64,000 nt of DNA from JADJVL01 sp039812765 (lineage in GTDB: Bacteria > Acidobacteriota > Holophagae > Holophagales > Holophagaceae): the NCBI GenBank assembly GCA_039812765.1, contig JBDIBF010000007.1, positions 3,722 to 67,721 on the forward strand. Reading direction: 5' to 3'. The notes under the pieces are model-generated. The model was not told where the DNA came from. It saw only the letters and a program-made list of their open reading frames with translations, and did not search any database. This document shows, one piece after another, positions 53,124 through 62,220 of the stretch. Positions within the stretch are counted from its first letter, which is position 1, and each line of letters begins with the position of its first letter. Made by a program: the position numbers and the translations under genes.

Positions 53124-56100
53124 TCAGAAGCCCAGGAGGGAAAGGAAGAGATTGAGGTCCACATCGTCGACGTCGCCGTCGCCGTCGAAGTCGGCGCCGG
53201 GGAGGGTGGTCGCGATCCCCGTTCCACTGTAAGCCCGTGCCAGGATGGCCATATCGAGCACGTCCGGGGAACCCCCGCTGGCATCCAGGTCGAGAGGCTT
53301 TACCGTCACGGTGGCGTTCGCCGTGGCAGTCCCCATCCCGTTGGAGGCGGTCAGGACATACTGGGTGGTGGTGCCCGGGCTCACGTTGATGGAGGTCCCG
53401 CTGACGGCGCCAACGCCGCTGATGGACAGGGAGGCAGCGTTACTGACGTTCCAGGATAGGGTGGAACTGTTCCCCTGGGGGATCGTGCCCGGGGTCGCGG
53501 TGAAGCTGTTGATCACGGGGGCCGAGCTGACGGTGGTGACGGTGAAGGACGGTCCCACCGCCGTGCCACCCGGCGTGGTGACGGTGACGGTGCCCGTGGA
53601 GGCACCGGCAGGCACGGTGGCAGTGATGGCTGTTGCCGAATTCACGGTGAAGGTGGTCGCGGGAGTGCCATTGAAGGTCACCGCCGTGGCCCCGGTGAGG
53701 TTCGTGCCGCCCACCGTCACCGAGGTGCCGACAGGACCGCTGTTGGGAGTCAGGGACGAGACCGTCGGAGTCGGCGCGGCGGACGTCGAGAGCTCCCAGA
53801 CGCCACGGCCAAAGGTGGCGGCGCGGACGAAGCTGCCGTCAGGGGCGATGTAGAGGTCGCGTACCGCGACCAGGGGAAGACCCGTCCCATATCGGGACCA
53901 AGTGGCACCTCCGTTCTCGGAGATGTAAACGCCGAAGTCCGTACCGGCGAGCAGGCGGCTCCCATTGGACGGGTCGTTTTGGATGACGTGGACAGGGACT
54001 CCGAAGGGGAAGCCGTTGCTCACGTCGATTGGGGCCCACGTGCTTCCTCCATTGCTGGACTTGAACAGGTGGCTGACGGCTCCCAGGGTCGAAGACGTGG
54101 CGTAGAGGTTCTGGCTGTTGGTGGAGTCCACCCAGACGTAGGCCAGGTTCAGAACTCCGCCCGTCACGTCACCGCCCTTGGGATTGGTCCAGGTCGTGCC
54201 GCCGTTTGCGCTGAGCCATACGTTGCCGCTATTGGCCGCGATGATGAGGACATTGGGATCCGAGGCCGAAGCATTGAAATTCCGGATCAACGTCCCACCG
54301 AAGCCGGTCATGGGCAGTGGCGTCCAGCCAGTTGCAGCCCAGTCGGTGGTCTTGTAGATCACCAGATTGGTGGCCGTGTAGACGGTATTCCCTGTTGGAT
54401 CCCCGCCGCCAGGGTAGAGGCGGGTGTGGAAGGGGGCCAAGGAGGAATTCCCTGCGCCCGTGATGCCTAAGAAGGCGGAAGTCCAACTCGTCCCCCCATT
54501 GGTGCTCCTTAGCGGCCGGGCGTAATAGGAGGAGACCATCATCTTGTTGCCATCCGCCGAGTTGATAAGGGTTCCGAAGCCGTCACCCGTGCCAGTGGGG
54601 TCGTTGTAGGTCGTCGAGTTCACGAGCCCGGTGCCCTCGTCGACTCGCACGCGGCTGCTGAGGTCCTGAATGCCCACCGTGATACGGGCGCGGGCGTCCG
54701 GCGGCGTGGACGCGGTGGTTGAGCCGAGGTGGTAGACCAGTTGGGAACTGAGTCCTCGATTACGGCGGTTGTCAACGAACGTAACGTCGGTGGTGGCGTA
54801 CACGGACGGATTCGCGGTGAAGGGTGGGGATGCCCGGAAGGGGTCCGGCAGGACACAGAGCCCGCCATCGCTCCCGGTGAAGAGGGTCTTCGGACCAGTC
54901 TTCGACCAGGCTGCGGTATGGAAATCCGCGTGGGCGTAGGGGAGATTGGTGGAATCCCAACTGGTCATCTGAGTCCAGGAGGTTCCGGAGTCCATGCTGC
55001 GGTACAAGGAGAGATTGGCCCCCACGAAGAGGCGCGTCGCATCGTCGGGGTCGACCGCGAGCAGCTGGTTATACTCCGCCTGGTCCCCATCCCCGGAGTT
55101 GTTGAAGGGCTGGAAGAGCCCGCCGGTCACGGTCGGCGCTGGCACGAAGGTCCAGTTGTGGCCCGCATCGGTCGACTTGAACACGCCTGACGCCATGAGC
55201 CGGCCACTCGCCGGATTCTTATTGGCGATGGCATAGACAATGAAGGGACTGGAGGCGGAGCCCGCGACCGTGGCCCGTCCGGGCGCCTGGGCGGTCGCCG
55301 CGCCGTCGAGGGCGGCCTGGCTCCAGCTCGCCCCGCCGTCGGAGGAGTACCAGAAGGTGCCCGTGCTACTGCTGAGCCGAGTGGCCACCAGATTGGACGT
55401 GCTAGTGCCGACGCGGGTCACGGACCAGACGTCACCGCTGGTGGAACCCCCGAGGCTGATGTTGGTGAACGAGGTTCCGCCATTGGTGGATCGCCACATC
55501 CCTGCGTTGCCGCCGACGATCAGCGTGGTGCCGTCAACCGCGAACAGGGTGTGCACCCGCGTCGTGGCGCCAATGGCCCCCAGCTCCGTCCAGGACGATC
55601 CTCCATTGCTGCTTTTGTAAAGACCTTTGCCGGCAGCATCGAAGGAGTCCCCCAGCCCGAGAAAGATCGTCTCGGGGTCGGCGGGGCTCATGGCCACGGC
55701 ACCGATGCTCACATTGCCGGTGGAGGCGCTTGCGGGAAGGGCGTCGGTCAAAGGCGTCCAGGTCCAATCGCCCGAGGTGGCCGGATCGGCGTTCGTGGTC
55801 TTCCACAGGCCGCCCCCCGAGGCAGCGAGATAGAGAATCTGGGGGTTGGTGGGATGGGTGAGCAGGCCGCCTTCCGCAGGTCGCCCACTGTCCACGTCGG
55901 GGTGCGCAGGGGCTTGGCCCGAATAAACGGAAAACGTGCTCTTCGTGGGACCCACACTGACCCAGGTGCCGCTGCCTCCGGGGATGGCCGGCCGGTCGCC
56001 CTTGAGAGCGAAGGTGTTGCTCCAGCGGGACACTTCGTCCTTGGCGCGCTCCCGCTTGAAGTCCAGGTACTCCGGGGTGGCCTCCCCTCCGAACCAGAAC

Positions 56101-56333
56101 AGATCATCTTCCCGGCGCAGGGCGGCGTTGTCCCGCTCGGCGGCCTCGCTTTCCCCACGGGAGGCCTGCGCCCGGGCGTTTTCCGAGGCTTCGGGCCGGG
56201 GGTAGGCCCCGCTGACGCGAGCGGGTTTCGGAGGCTGGGTGGGCGCCTGCCGCTCCCCCAGGGGAGAGCCGGCACCCACAGGAAGTAGAGCGAGCGCGGT
56301 GAGGGCGAGGGCGACCCTTGAAATGACCGACAT
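53124..56333 (-). CDS. secreted BNR/sortilin-like beta-propeller protein with TIG domain and dockerin-like end
   Basis: A 1069-residue exported protein (signal peptide VALALTALALLPVGAGS). Many BNR/Asp-box motifs (STNGGTSF, SSDGGASW, SSNGGSTW, SENGGATW) give sialidase- or VPS10-type propellers, about residues 120-780. Then come a TIG domain (LTPNSGPVGTSVTVGGTNL), an Ig-like domain (FTATPGTIPQGNSSTLSWNV) and a final 60 residues with two dockerin-like calcium loops (DLDASGGSPDVLDMAIL and DFDGDGDVDDVDLNLFL). No sialidase catalytic residues are evident. It forms an operon with the TIG lipoprotein. Likely an outer-surface or secreted adhesion or hydrolase protein. Confidence 0.8.
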   Translation of the reverse strand: MSVISRVALALTALALLPVGAGSPLGERQAPTQPPKPARVSGAYPRPEASENARAQASRGESEAAERDNAALRREDDLFWFGGEATPEYLDFKRERAKDEVSRWSNTFALKGDRPAIPGGSGTWVSVGPTKSTFSVYSGQAPAHPDVDSGRPAEGGLLTHPTNPQILYLAASGGGLWKTTNADPATSGDWTWTPLTDALPASASTGNVSIGAVAMSPADPETIFLGLGDSFDAAGKGLYKSSNGGSSWTELGAIGATTRVHTLFAVDGTTLIVGGNAGMWRSTNGGTSFTNISLGGSTSGDVWSVTRVGTSTSNLVATRLSSSTGTFWYSSDGGASWSQAALDGAATAQAPGRATVAGSASSPFIVYAIANKNPASGRLMASGVFKSTDAGHNWTFVPAPTVTGGLFQPFNNSGDGDQAEYNQLLAVDPDDATRLFVGANLSLYRSMDSGTSWTQMTSWDSTNLPYAHADFHTAAWSKTGPKTLFTGSDGGLCVLPDPFRASPPFTANPSVYATTDVTFVDNRRNRGLSSQLVYHLGSTTASTPPDARARITVGIQDLSSRVRVDEGTGLVNSTTYNDPTGTGDGFGTLINSADGNKMMVSSYYARPLRSTNGGTSWTSAFLGITGAGNSSLAPFHTRLYPGGGDPTGNTVYTATNLVIYKTTDWAATGWTPLPMTGFGGTLIRNFNASASDPNVLIIAANSGNVWLSANGGTTWTNPKGGDVTGGVLNLAYVWVDSTNSQNLYATSSTLGAVSHLFKSSNGGSTWAPIDVSNGFPFGVPVHVIQNDPSNGSRLLAGTDFGVYISENGGATWSRYGTGLPLVAVRDLYIAPDGSFVRAATFGRGVWELSTSAAPTPTVSSLTPNSGPVGTSVTVGGTNLTGATAVTFNGTPATTFTVNSATAITATVPAGASTGTVTVTTPGGTAVGPSFTVTTVSSAPVINSFTATPGTIPQGNSSTLSWNVSNAASLSISGVGAVSGTSINVSPGTTTQYVLTASNGMGTATANATVTVKPLDLDASGGSPDVLDMAILARAYSGTGIATTLPGADFDGDGDVDDVDLNLFLSLLGF

Positions 56334-56385
56334 GATTCCTCCAATGTGAGCAGCGACGGGAGCAGGCGGGGAGACAGCGCCTTCA

Positions 56386-56391
56386 AGTATA
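56386..56391 (-). promoter_or_regulatory. putative -10 box upstream of the BNR gene
   Basis: TATACT on the minus strand, 52 bases before the start, the only AT-rich box in the 284-base divergent space to the XPB gene. No -35 partner is clear. Confidence 0.35.
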
Positions 56392-56617
56392 GGAATCCAA
56401 CGAGGGGTCCTTTCCTGAAAGTTTCTTCACGACGGCCACCCCGGCGACCCTCCCCCGCCGATCCCAGCGTTGACCGGACCGGGGCCCGCACGTAGGCTCG
56501 AGTCTTTTAGGCCTCGGCGGCCTCCGCCATGGTTTCCGCAGCCCTTCCATTCCCGCTGCTCCCCTCCCCCGGGCCATGCAGGCCCCGAAATCGTGCTGGA
56601 TCAGGCCCTTGATCGCA

Positions 56618-58354
56618 ATGCGACCCGACAATCCCCTGATCGTCCAGAGCGATCGGACGCTCTTGTTGGAAGTCGCGCATCCCGCTTTCGAACAAGTGCG
56701 CGACGAGCTGGCGCGCTTCGCGGAGCTGGTGAAGAGCCCGGAGCACATCCACACCTACCGCATCACGCCGCTCTCCCTGTGGAACGCCTCGGCGTCGGGG
56801 GTCACCTGCGACCAGATGCTGGAGACCCTGGACACCTGGTCCAAGTACCCGGTGCCCCAGAACCTCATCCAGGAGATCCAGGACCACGGCACGCGCTACG
56901 GCAAGCTCAAGCTCGTGAAGAAAGGGGACCGCCTCGCCCTTGAGATGGACGACCGCGGCCTCTTCTGGGAAATCGAGAACCAGCGAAGCCTGCAGGGCCT
57001 CCTCGCCGAGCCCTATCCCGACGAGCGGGGCGTCTACCTGAACGAGGGCATGCGCGGCGAGGTGAAGCTGCAGCTCATCCGGCTGGGGCACCCCGTGCAG
57101 GACATGGCGGGCTACAAGCCCGGGGACCCGCTGCCGCTCGCCCTCTCGCCGGAGCTGAAGTCCAGCGGCAAGCCCTTCGGCCTGCGGGCCTACCAGAAGG
57201 CCGCCGTGGACGTCTTCCACGCCGGCGGCGGGCCCGAGGGCGGGGCGGGCGTGCTGGTGCTGCCCTGCGGCGCGGGCAAGACCGTCATCGGCATCGGCTG
57301 CATCCACTCGCTGCAGACCCACACCCTCGTGCTCACCACCAACGGCACCGCGGTGAAGCAGTGGAAGCAGGAGCTGCTGGACAAGACCACCCTGACCGAG
57401 GAGCAGATCGGCCTCTACACCGGGGACACCAAGGAAATTCGCCCCGTCACCATCGCGACCTACCAGATCCTCACCTACCGCCGCAGCAAGGACGCGCCCT
57501 TCGAGCACTTCAAGCTCTTCGAGGCGGCCAACTGGGGCCTCGTGATCTACGACGAGGTGCACATGCTGCCCGCGCCGGTGTTCCGGGCCGTCGCGGAGCT
57601 CCAGGCCAAGCGGCGATTGGGCCTGACCGCGACCCTCGTCCGCGAGGACGGCAAGGAGGAGGACGTCTTCTCCCTCATCGGCCCCAAGCGGGTGGACGTG
57701 CCCTGGAAGATGCTGGAGAAGGAGGGCTTCATCGCCACGGCCCACTGCCTGGAGATCCGCGTCCCGCTGCCCAGCGACGAGCGCATGGATTACGCGGTGG
57801 CCGACCAGCGCCAGCGTTTCCGCATCGCCTCCGAGAACAGCCTCAAGCTCACGGTGATGGACGAGCTGCTGAAGGGCCACCCCAACGACAGCATCCTCAT
57901 CATCGGCCAGTACCTGGAGCAGCTCCGCATCATCGGAAAGCGGCTCAAGGCCCCCGTGCTCACAGGCCAGACGCCGGAGAAGGAGCGCGAGGAGCTCTTC
58001 CGCCAGTTCCGCAGCGGCGAGCTGCGGGTGCTCATCGTCAGCAAGGTGGCCAACTTCGCCATCGACCTGCCCGACGCCAGCGTGGCCATCCAGGTGAGCG
58101 GCACCTTCGGCTCGCGCCAGGAGGAAGCCCAGCGCCTGGGCCGCATCCTGCGCCCCAAGGGCGACCGCAACGTGAGCTACTTCTACTCCCTCATCAGCAA
58201 GGACAGCACCGAGCAGGAATTCGCCCGCAACCGCCAGCTCTTCCTCACCGAGCAGGGCTACCGCTACATGATCGAAAGCAGGAGCTTCGACAGCACGGGG
58301 CGGCTCAGCGAGCCGGTGGTGTGGCGGGAGCTGCTGGCGGAGACGGGGGGATAG
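56618..58354 (+). CDS. XPB-type DNA repair helicase
   Basis: Superfamily 2 helicase of 578 residues, the bacterial form of the nucleotide excision repair and transcription factor helicase XPB. Present are an XPB-type N-terminal damage-recognition domain (RPDNPLIVQSDRTLLLEV...), Walker A LPCGAGKT (215-222), DEVH at 312-315, the XPB-specific RED motif at 342-344 (VREDGKEED), then QRLGRILRPKG as motif VI. ATG 56618 matches the family beginning; ATG 56576 adds 14 residues. Its likely partner, the WYL protein, is at 50235. Confidence 0.9.
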   Translation: MRPDNPLIVQSDRTLLLEVAHPAFEQVRDELARFAELVKSPEHIHTYRITPLSLWNASASGVTCDQMLETLDTWSKYPVPQNLIQEIQDHGTRYGKLKLVKKGDRLALEMDDRGLFWEIENQRSLQGLLAEPYPDERGVYLNEGMRGEVKLQLIRLGHPVQDMAGYKPGDPLPLALSPELKSSGKPFGLRAYQKAAVDVFHAGGGPEGGAGVLVLPCGAGKTVIGIGCIHSLQTHTLVLTTNGTAVKQWKQELLDKTTLTEEQIGLYTGDTKEIRPVTIATYQILTYRRSKDAPFEHFKLFEAANWGLVIYDEVHMLPAPVFRAVAELQAKRRLGLTATLVREDGKEEDVFSLIGPKRVDVPWKMLEKEGFIATAHCLEIRVPLPSDERMDYAVADQRQRFRIASENSLKLTVMDELLKGHPNDSILIIGQYLEQLRIIGKRLKAPVLTGQTPEKEREELFRQFRSGELRVLIVSKVANFAIDLPDASVAIQVSGTFGSRQEEAQRLGRILRPKGDRNVSYFYSLISKDSTEQEFARNRQLFLTEQGYRYMIESRSFDSTGRLSEPVVWRELLAETGG

Positions 58355-58376
58355 TCCCCACTCCCGGAACACGTTC

Positions 58377-58666
58377 GGACTGGAACGGCCGAAGGCATGG
58401 GTCGGGCCCAAATGGTTTTCCAGGAGCGGCTGAGTAAACCGCGGCCGAAGTGTGGCCGCGGCTTGCGAAGGCGCAAGCGAGCGGAGCGAGCCAGGACGAG
58501 GGCGGCGCAGGGACGGGCGAAGCCGGAACGCCCAACCGCGGGCCCGGCCGGGAGGCGGGCCAGGGCATCCTCCCGGCCATATCGGCCACGACGTGCTGCG
58601 CGCGTCTGGCACCTCGATCTGGCTCAAGCCGCACACCCCGCGGCTCGAACCGGATCGAGGTGCCCG
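58377..58666. repeat. nested palindromic element, copy D
   Basis: Lies between the converging XPB and pgpA genes. It contains a hairpin at 58437-58464, a GCGCAAGCGAGCGGAGCG motif resembling the arms of copy A, a 32-bp segment (58583-58614) that differs from copy C (23027-23058) at one base, and a hairpin whose outer stem is 58609-58619 with 58653-58663 and inner stem 58627-58632 with 58640-58645. GGACTGGAACGGCC (58377-58390) is shared with copy B. Confidence 0.82.
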
Positions 58667-58736
58667 CAGGAAAGGCCACCCACCAGGGCGGCGAGACCGG
58701 TACCTTCCCGGCGCTGGTCGGGACCGGGAAGGAGAA

Positions 58737-59309
58737 CTACCCGATCAGGCGCGCCACCCAGGGCGCGAGCAGCATCACCACCGGCACGGCGTACAGTCCC
58801 GCCACCACGTCGTCCGCCACGATCCCCTCGCCCCCGGGCAGGCCCTGGATCTGCCGCGCGGGCCAGGGCTTCCATACGTCGAGGAGGCGGAAGAGGAGGA
58901 AGGGCAGGGCGTAGAGGAACAGAGCGTGGAAGTGGTGGTGGTCGTGGGCTTCGTGCAGGGCGCGGAGCAGCTCCCAGCGCAGGGGCCACAGCGCGACCCA
59001 CTGCCCCGCGAACTCGTCGGCGACGATGAAGCCCGGGTCCTTGAGGCCCGTCTCACGATGCACGAGGTCCGAGGCCTTCACCGCCAGCCAGGTCATCCCG
59101 ATCGGAAGCGCGAGGTGCCACACCTCCCCGGCCCAACGCGGCATGACCACCGCCACGTGGGCGAAGACCACCCACACGAGGAGCGAGGCCGCGCTGCCCC
59201 AGGTGCCGGAGGCGGGCTTCAGGCGCCCGCTGCCGAAGCCGGTGGCGACGAGCCAGGCCCAGCGGGGGGCCTTGGGTCGCGAGGTTCCGGGATTCGGGGC
59301 GTCAGACAT
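58737..59309 (-). CDS. pgpA: phosphatidylglycerophosphatase A
   Basis: Inner membrane phosphatase of 190 residues that dephosphorylates phosphatidylglycerol phosphate. The family motifs are all present: ATGFGSGRLKPASGTWGS near the N-terminus, VADEFAGQW in the middle and LDVWKPWPARQIQGLPGGEGIVADDVVAGLY near the end. Several hydrophobic helices alternate with these. It is last in the pair ABC-permease to pgpA, overlapping the permease stop by eight bases. Confidence 0.92.
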   Translation of the reverse strand: MSDAPNPGTSRPKAPRWAWLVATGFGSGRLKPASGTWGSAASLLVWVVFAHVAVVMPRWAGEVWHLALPIGMTWLAVKASDLVHRETGLKDPGFIVADEFAGQWVALWPLRWELLRALHEAHDHHHFHALFLYALPFLLFRLLDVWKPWPARQIQGLPGGEGIVADDVVAGLYAVPVVMLLAPWVARLIG

Positions 59310-60549
59310 GCCGCAGGGCCTCCACGATGCGCAGCTTCGCCGCCTTCCATCCCGGGAAGAGCGCGCTGAGCTGCAGGGTGAGCTGGAGCCCTACGAAGAC
59401 CCCGAGGTAGACGAGGGGCACGAAGTGGATGTTCAGCTCGTAGCCGTGGCTGGTGCCCGGGGGCGGCGGGAGCTGGAGGTGCAGGGCGTTCACCCCGGCG
59501 CGCAGGAGCAGCGTCAGCAGGATGCCGAGGGCGCTGCCCGCGGCGCCGAGGATGGCGCCCTCCCACTGGAGCAGGGCCAGGAGCTGCCCCGGCTGCAGGC
59601 CCACCGCCCGCAGCGTCCCGAACTCCCGCAGGCGTTCCATGACGCTCATGAGCAGGGTGTTCGCCGTGGCCAGCAGCACCACCAGGAAGAGCACCAGGCC
59701 CATGAACCCGAAGATGGCCAGGTAGAGCAGCTTCACCTGCTGGTAGAAGCTGGCGAGCGCCATCCAGGGGGTGGCGGCCACGCCTTCGCCGGCGAGCCTC
59801 GCCAGGCGCGGGGCCTCGGCCTCGGCGCGGGACGGATCCTTCAGCACCACCGAGAGCCTCGACCGCGCACCGCCGGCGTCCACCAGCGTCTCGGCGGTGG
59901 CCAGGCTGAGGGTGAGGAAGCGGTCGTTCAGTTCCTTGAATCCGAAGTCCTGGAGGCCGACGACCTCCACGTCCACCGCGTTGAGGGCGCCGTCCTTCGT
60001 CGTGCTCATCAGCGTCAGCGTCGAGCCCACGGCGGCGCCCAGGCCCTGGGCGAGGCCGGCGCCGAGCAGCACCTCCCGAGCCCCCGGGTCGTTGGAAAGC
60101 CAGCGCGAGCCCACGCCGCCCCGGGCCTTGGCGCCGTCCTTCACCTGGTCCAGCGCCGCCATGTGCCGCGCTTCCCGGGCTGGGTCCACCGCCGTCCCGA
60201 GGAAGGCCACGCTCTTGGGCCCGTTGCTGAGGAGCCCCATGACCTGGATGCGCGGCAGCACCTCGAGGACCGCCGGGTCCTGGCGCAGCCGCGCCGCCAC
60301 GGCCTCCCCGTCGGGAATGGCGAATTCCAGGCTCTGGCCCTCGTCGCCGGAAAGGGCCTTGGGATGCATGAGCTGCACGTGCCCCAGCCCGCCGCGGATG
60401 GCGGCGTCGGCGAGGCCGCGGAAGGTCTGGGCCATGAATCCGCCCGAGAGGCACAGCGCCATGGTCCCGGCGATGATGACCAGCAGGGTGAGGCCCGTGC
60501 GGCGGCGGTTGCGGCGCACGTTGCGCCAGGCGAGGCGGGCCAGCAGCAT
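59302..60549 (-). CDS. FtsX/LolC-like ABC transporter permease
   Basis: Inner membrane permease of 415 residues with four membrane helices in the MacB/LolCE arrangement: one near the start (LTLLVIIAGTMALCLSGGF), a large periplasmic domain (about 45-270), then three helices in the C-terminal FtsX domain (IFGFMGLVLFLVVLLATANTLL and LREFGTLRAVGLQPGQLLALL). It works with the ATPase encoded just upstream. Lipoprotein release or antimicrobial export are the usual functions; the local presence of lipoproteins does not decide. Confidence 0.87.
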   Translation of the reverse strand: MLLARLAWRNVRRNRRRTGLTLLVIIAGTMALCLSGGFMAQTFRGLADAAIRGGLGHVQLMHPKALSGDEGQSLEFAIPDGEAVAARLRQDPAVLEVLPRIQVMGLLSNGPKSVAFLGTAVDPAREARHMAALDQVKDGAKARGGVGSRWLSNDPGAREVLLGAGLAQGLGAAVGSTLTLMSTTKDGALNAVDVEVVGLQDFGFKELNDRFLTLSLATAETLVDAGGARSRLSVVLKDPSRAEAEAPRLARLAGEGVAATPWMALASFYQQVKLLYLAIFGFMGLVLFLVVLLATANTLLMSVMERLREFGTLRAVGLQPGQLLALLQWEGAILGAAGSALGILLTLLLRAGVNALHLQLPPPPGTSHGYELNIHFVPLVYLGVFVGLQLTLQLSALFPGWKAAKLRIVEALRHV

Positions 60550-61226
60550 CAGGCCTTCCCCTCGACGCCCGTGAGCAGGCCGTCCGAAAGGCGGAACACC
60601 ATGTCCGCGGTGGCGATGACCGCCGGGTCGTGGCTCGCCACCAGGAAGGCGAGGCCCCGCTCGGCGCAGAGCTCCTTCATCAGCGCCATGAGCGGCCCGC
60701 CGTGGGCGTGGTCCAGGCTCGCGGTGGGCTCGTCGGCGAGGACGAGCCGCGGCTCCGGGGCCAGGGCGCGGGCGATCTCCACGCGCTGCTGCTGCCCGCC
60801 GCTGAGCTGCCCGGGCCGGTGGGAGGCGCGGTCCGCGAGGCCCACCCGGTCCAGGGCCGCCAGGGCCTTGCGGCGGGCCTCGGCCTCGCCGCGGCCCTGG
60901 AGCTGGAGGGGCAGCATGACGTTCTCCAGGGCGTCCAGCACGGGCACCAGGTTGAAGGCCTGGAAGACGAAGCCCAGCTTGTGCAGCCGCAGGTCGCAGC
61001 GGGCCCGCTCCGGCAGCGCGGAGGCCGGCTCGCCGTCCAGGGCGACCTCGCCCTCGTCCGGCGCGTCCAGCAGCCCCGCGAGCTGCAGCAGCGTGGTCTT
61101 CCCCGAGCCCGAGGGCCCCGCCAGCACCGCCAGCCGGCCCTCCGGGACCTCCAGGCTCACCCCGAAGACCCCCGCCTTCTCGCCGCCCAGTTCGTAGGCG
61201 CGGGTCACGTGGCGGAGCTGGAGCAT
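60549..61226 (-). CDS. ABC transporter ATP-binding protein (LolD/MacB type)
   Basis: A 225-residue ATPase with Walker A GPSGSGKTT (37-45), Q-loop FVFQAFNLVP, signature LSGGQQQRVEIARAL, Walker B LVLADEPTASLD and the H-loop ASHDPAV. It is of the LolD/FtsE/MacB class that pairs with FtsX-like permeases. ATG 61226 (MLQLRHVTRAYE) matches the domain beginning; an upstream frame from 61361 is not preferred. It overlaps the permease gene by one base (TGATG), so the pair is coupled. Confidence 0.9.
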   Translation of the reverse strand: MLQLRHVTRAYELGGEKAGVFGVSLEVPEGRLAVLAGPSGSGKTTLLQLAGLLDAPDEGEVALDGEPASALPERARCDLRLHKLGFVFQAFNLVPVLDALENVMLPLQLQGRGEAEARRKALAALDRVGLADRASHRPGQLSGGQQQRVEIARALAPEPRLVLADEPTASLDHAHGGPLMALMKELCAERGLAFLVASHDPAVIATADMVFRLSDGLLTGVEGKA

Positions 61227-61299
61227 GGGGTCAGTGTAGCGGGGGGGCTTGGCCGTGAAGTGTGGGAGCCTGGGGGCCTCCCTCGGGAAGGACCCGCCG

Positions 61300-62061
61300 A
61301 TGACCTTCACCCGCGCCCTCTGCCGCCGACCCGGCCCCGACTTCGCCGATGGGCTGACCACCGCGGACCTGGGACGGCCAGACCACGGGACGATGCTGGC
61401 CCAGCATGAGGCGTACGTCGCGGCCCTGCGCGGCCTGGGGCTCGAGGTGGAGGTGCTGGACCCGCTGCCCGGCCATCCCGATGCCTACTTCGTCGAGGAC
61501 GCCGCCCTGGTCTTCCCGGAGCTCGCGGTGGTGACCCGGCCGGGCGCCGAGGCGCGGCGGGCGGAGGCCGAGGCCCTGGCGCCGGCCCTCGCGCGCCACC
61601 GCGCCCTGGCCCGGCTGGAGGCCCCGGCCACCCTGGACGGCGGCGACGTGCTCACCGTGGGAAAGCGGGTCTTCGTGGGGCTCTCGGAGCGCACCAACCG
61701 GGAAGGCGCGGCGCAGCTCGGGCGGCTCCTGGCGCCCTACGGCTACACGGTGGTCCCGGTGCCCGTGGCGGCGGGGCTGCACTTCAAGTCCAGCGTGAAC
61801 AGTGTGGGCGGGGACGGGCTGCTGGTGACGCCGGCCTTCACGGAGCGGGAGGAGCTGGCGGGCTTCCGGCGCCTCGTGGTGGACCCGGCCGAGGCCTACG
61901 CGGCGAACACGCTCTGGATCAATGGCACCCTCCTCACGCCCTCGGGCTTCCCGAAGACCCGCGCCCTGCTGGAGGGCCTGGGCCTGCCCATCCTGGAGCT
62001 CGACACCTCCGAGGTCCGGAAGATGGACGGCGGGCTGACCTGCCTGTCCCTGCGGTTCTGA
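61300..62061 (+). CDS. dimethylarginine dimethylaminohydrolase family protein
   Basis: Guanidino-group hydrolase of the DDAH subgroup in the arginine deiminase superfamily (253 residues). Seen: HPDAYFVEDAALVFPE (Asp/Glu contacts to substrate), the LDGGDVL motif, VGLSERTN, His161 in GLHFKSSVNSV and the nucleophile Cys248 in GLTCLSLRF. It would turn methylated arginine into citrulline and dimethylamine, or act on arginine itself. It is a single gene and no arginine-metabolism partner is nearby. Confidence 0.85.
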   Translation: MTFTRALCRRPGPDFADGLTTADLGRPDHGTMLAQHEAYVAALRGLGLEVEVLDPLPGHPDAYFVEDAALVFPELAVVTRPGAEARRAEAEALAPALARHRALARLEAPATLDGGDVLTVGKRVFVGLSERTNREGAAQLGRLLAPYGYTVVPVPVAAGLHFKSSVNSVGGDGLLVTPAFTEREELAGFRRLVVDPAEAYAANTLWINGTLLTPSGFPKTRALLEGLGLPILELDTSEVRKMDGGLTCLSLRF

Positions 62062-62220
62062 AGGCCCGCCCGGGCACTTGTGATCTCGGCCCGGTCGGCG
62101 CCGGACCCGGGCCGCACCCGCGGCGCTAGGGTGGGGGACGGATCGGCGGCGACCCCCCGCGCTCCGCCCCTGCGACGCAGGCGGACGGGAGGACCCGGAG
62201 CCGGGATCCCTGGAGGCCGT

